A stretch of DNA of 64,000 nucleotides from Blautia glucerasea (GTDB taxonomy: Bacteria > Bacillota > Clostridia > Lachnospirales > Lachnospiraceae), in NCBI RefSeq assembly GCF_020537505.1, contig NZ_JAJBMO010000001.1, positions 186,001 through 250,000 on the forward strand, read 5' to 3'. Numbering within the stretch: position 1 is the first letter of the stretch; each line of letters begins with the position of its first letter. The translations under genes were made by a program, and so were the position numbers. Below, in pieces: positions 62,472 to 64,000 of this stretch. The notes beneath the pieces were generated by a model that worked only from the letters and a program-made list of their open reading frames with translations, was not told the origin of the DNA and did not search any database.

Positions 62472-62507
62472 AAAAAGCCCGGGAAGTTTATCCGTCCCAG
62501 GCTTTTT
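62472..62507 (-). terminator. Terminator after pheT
   Basis: AAAAAGCC-GGGA pairs with TCCC-GGCTTTTT; T-run on the minus strand. Confidence 0.88.
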
Positions 62508-62531
62508 CAACATTTATTTAATTTTGAATGC

Positions 62532-64000
62532 CTATCGAATATCCGCACCAAGCTTAAATTTCAGATTTCCAAGGATCTTCTTTACGAATCTCTCAATATC
62601 CTTCGGCTCAAGAGCCTTGTCATCCGGTATGAAGGAAATCTTGAATGCCATACTCTTCTTTCCTTTGCCCAGCTGCTCGCTGCGGTAGATATCGAAGAGC
62701 TCTACGTCACCTACCTGCTTGCACGCCTTCTTGATCTCGTTGGTCAGGCTGCCGCAGCTTACCTTCTCATCAACAACCACAGCAAGATCACGGGTCACAA
62801 TATCGTACTCGGAAATCGGTTTATAGCGCAGACCTTCCGGCATGTGTGCGGAAAGTGCTGCAAAGTCAACCTCACCAAGATAGATCTGGTTATTTGCCTT
62901 GCTGTCTTTCGGAAGCTTTAACTCACCAGCGATGCTGTTTGCAAGCTTACCGAAGGAACCTACACGCTCGCCGTCGCAGACCACATATGCAGAAATTCCC
63001 GGATGGAGATACGGAACATCTTCTGCTCTCTCATAATCGAAGCTTACACCAAAGGAAGCTGCAAGTTCTTCCATGGTTCCCTTCAGTGTGAAGAAATCCT
63101 CTCCCTCGCCAAAGGCTGCAAAGCCAACATGTGGGATCTCATTCGGGAGCTCTGTAAGCGGGAGTGCCTTCGGATAATATACGTTTGCATACTCAAAGAA
63201 ACGTCCTGCTGTGTTGCCTTTCTTCACGTTCTCAACAACGGTATTTAACATGGACGGAGCCAGTGTTGTACGCATGATAGAAAGATTTGTGGTGATCGGG
63301 TTTAACAGACGGATCACGTTACGCTCTTTTGCATCCTCTGCAATATGGAGGGCGTCAAGGTCAGCATCGGAATAGAATGCAAGTGTAGAAACCTCAAAAT
63401 ATCCCTGGGATACCATCACCTGTTTTAATTTTGTTCTTCTCTTCTGTGTTGGGTTTAATCCACCGTTTGTAACTGCCGAATTCTTTAAGAAGGTAGGAAC
63501 AATGTGCTCGTAGCCATACTCGCGGATCACTTCCTCAGCAAGATCCGGCTCTCCTACTTCGATGTCTTCACGGTAACGCGGTGCTGTAACTGTAAGAACA
63601 TCGCCATCACGCTCCACTTCGAAGCAAAGTCTGCGGAGAATGTCAAGAACGTTCTCTGCTGGAACCTCGATACCGAGGATCTTGTTAATTCCACTAAGTG
63701 TTGCAGTAAATTTCTTTCCTTCTCGTGGTGCACCTGCGCTCACATCAAATGCACTTGCTGTGATTTCACCGCATCCAAGCTCTTCGATCAAATGAAGGGC
63801 ACGCGCCATACCAATTTCTACCGTGTACTCCGCGATACCTTTCTCATAATGGCTGGACGCATCTGTATTCTGTCCCAGACTTCTTGCAGTCTTACGGATG
63901 TTATCACGCATGAATTTCGCAGACTCGAAAAGAAGCTGTGTTGTGTTCTCTGTGATCTCGCTGTTCATGCCTCCCATAATACCAGCAAGGGCTACAGGCT
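62532..64000 (-). CDS. pheT: Phenylalanine-tRNA ligase beta subunit (partial, N-terminus missing)
   Basis: The frame runs off the window edge; about 489 residues are present of roughly 800. Visible: B3/4-domain end (MGGMNSEI), B5 domain (APRYREDIEVGEPDLAEEVIREYGY near 155), the catalytic-like core (NPITTNLSIMRTTLAPSML), and the C-terminal FDX-ACB anticodon-binding domain (YDIVTRDLAVVV). PheS would be expected upstream beyond the window. Confidence 0.95.
   Translation of the reverse strand, partial: PVALAGIMGGMNSEITENTTQLLFESAKFMRDNIRKTARSLGQNTDASSHYEKGIAEYTVEIGMARALHLIEELGCGEITASAFDVSAGAPREGKKFTATLSGINKILGIEVPAENVLDILRRLCFEVERDGDVLTVTAPRYREDIEVGEPDLAEEVIREYGYEHIVPTFLKNSAVTNGGLNPTQKRRTKLKQVMVSQGYFEVSTLAFYSDADLDALHIAEDAKERNVIRLLNPITTNLSIMRTTLAPSMLNTVVENVKKGNTAGRFFEYANVYYPKALPLTELPNEIPHVGFAAFGEGEDFFTLKGTMEELAASFGVSFDYERAEDVPYLHPGISAYVVCDGERVGSFGKLANSIAGELKLPKDSKANNQIYLGEVDFAALSAHMPEGLRYKPISEYDIVTRDLAVVVDEKVSCGSLTNEIKKACKQVGDVELFDIYRSEQLGKGKKSMAFKISFIPDDKALEPKDIERFVKKILGNLKFKLGADIR

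Overview
The window reads as a low-to-moderate GC Gram-positive gut anaerobe of the Lachnospiraceae, most like Blautia and relatives. This is an inference from gene content: fucose and propanediol-type metabolism with a bacterial microcompartment (BMC), a choloylglycine (bile salt) hydrolase, meso-diaminopimelate dehydrogenase, YesM/YesN-type two-component regulation, secreted NlpC/P60 hydrolases, and good Shine-Dalgarno sites throughout. Nearly all genes lie on the minus strand. No rRNA, tRNA, CRISPR array, prophage or intact insertion sequence was seen.

Layout. 1-8 kb: a partial L-fucose/L-arabinose-type isomerase, an FGGY (rhamnulokinase-like) kinase, and an Rbs-type sugar ABC transporter with two permeases, an ATPase and a binding protein. 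8.3-13.9 kb: a sensing operon of YesN-type regulator, ApbE flavin transferase, YesM-type kinase and membrane-anchored sugar-binding protein, probably controlling the transporter. 14.3-21.0 kb: an operon of bisphosphate aldolase, LacI regulator, FGGY kinase, zinc dehydrogenase and PfkB kinase, followed by an aldo/keto reductase; it looks like an oxidoreductive ketose or polyol pathway. 21.2-26.0 kb: FucU mutarotase, a wall- or membrane-anchored SH3-like protein, FucI and a divergent AraC regulator. 26.5-27.2 kb: two small proteins, one a CxxC metal-binding domain.

27.3-39.9 kb is the centrepiece: a BMC locus with PduU, a frameshifted PduV, a class II aldolase, CoA-acylating aldehyde dehydrogenase, an encapsulated zinc alcohol dehydrogenase, four BMC-H proteins, PduL, EutN, PduS, PduT, a DeoR regulator, an iron alcohol dehydrogenase and PduO. 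Encapsulation-type helices are visible on the aldolase, PduP, PduL and zinc dehydrogenase. No diol dehydratase (B12-dependent or glycyl-radical) is present. The visible part would take fuculose- or rhamnulose-1-phosphate to DHAP and lactaldehyde, then handle the aldehyde. FucI, FucU and the FGGY kinase elsewhere in the window could supply the substrate. PduO, PduS and a cobalamin riboswitch at 41.6 kb point to B12 use nearby or elsewhere in the genome.

40-64 kb is mostly housekeeping and surface functions: a PHP phosphatase, a Cys-rich protein behind the riboswitch, a CE2-like esterase, two cell-wall hydrolases, Ddh, a J-domain/DUF5685/zinc-ribbon trio, an RlmI-like methyltransferase, an ECF S component, a DUF1002 protein, Lon with a CIRCE-like operator, bile salt hydrolase, Ugd, a LytTR regulator, an acidic secreted protein behind an 11-bp-phased repeat array, TcdA and partial PheT. 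At least two families of short dispersed repeats sit in the intergenic gaps.
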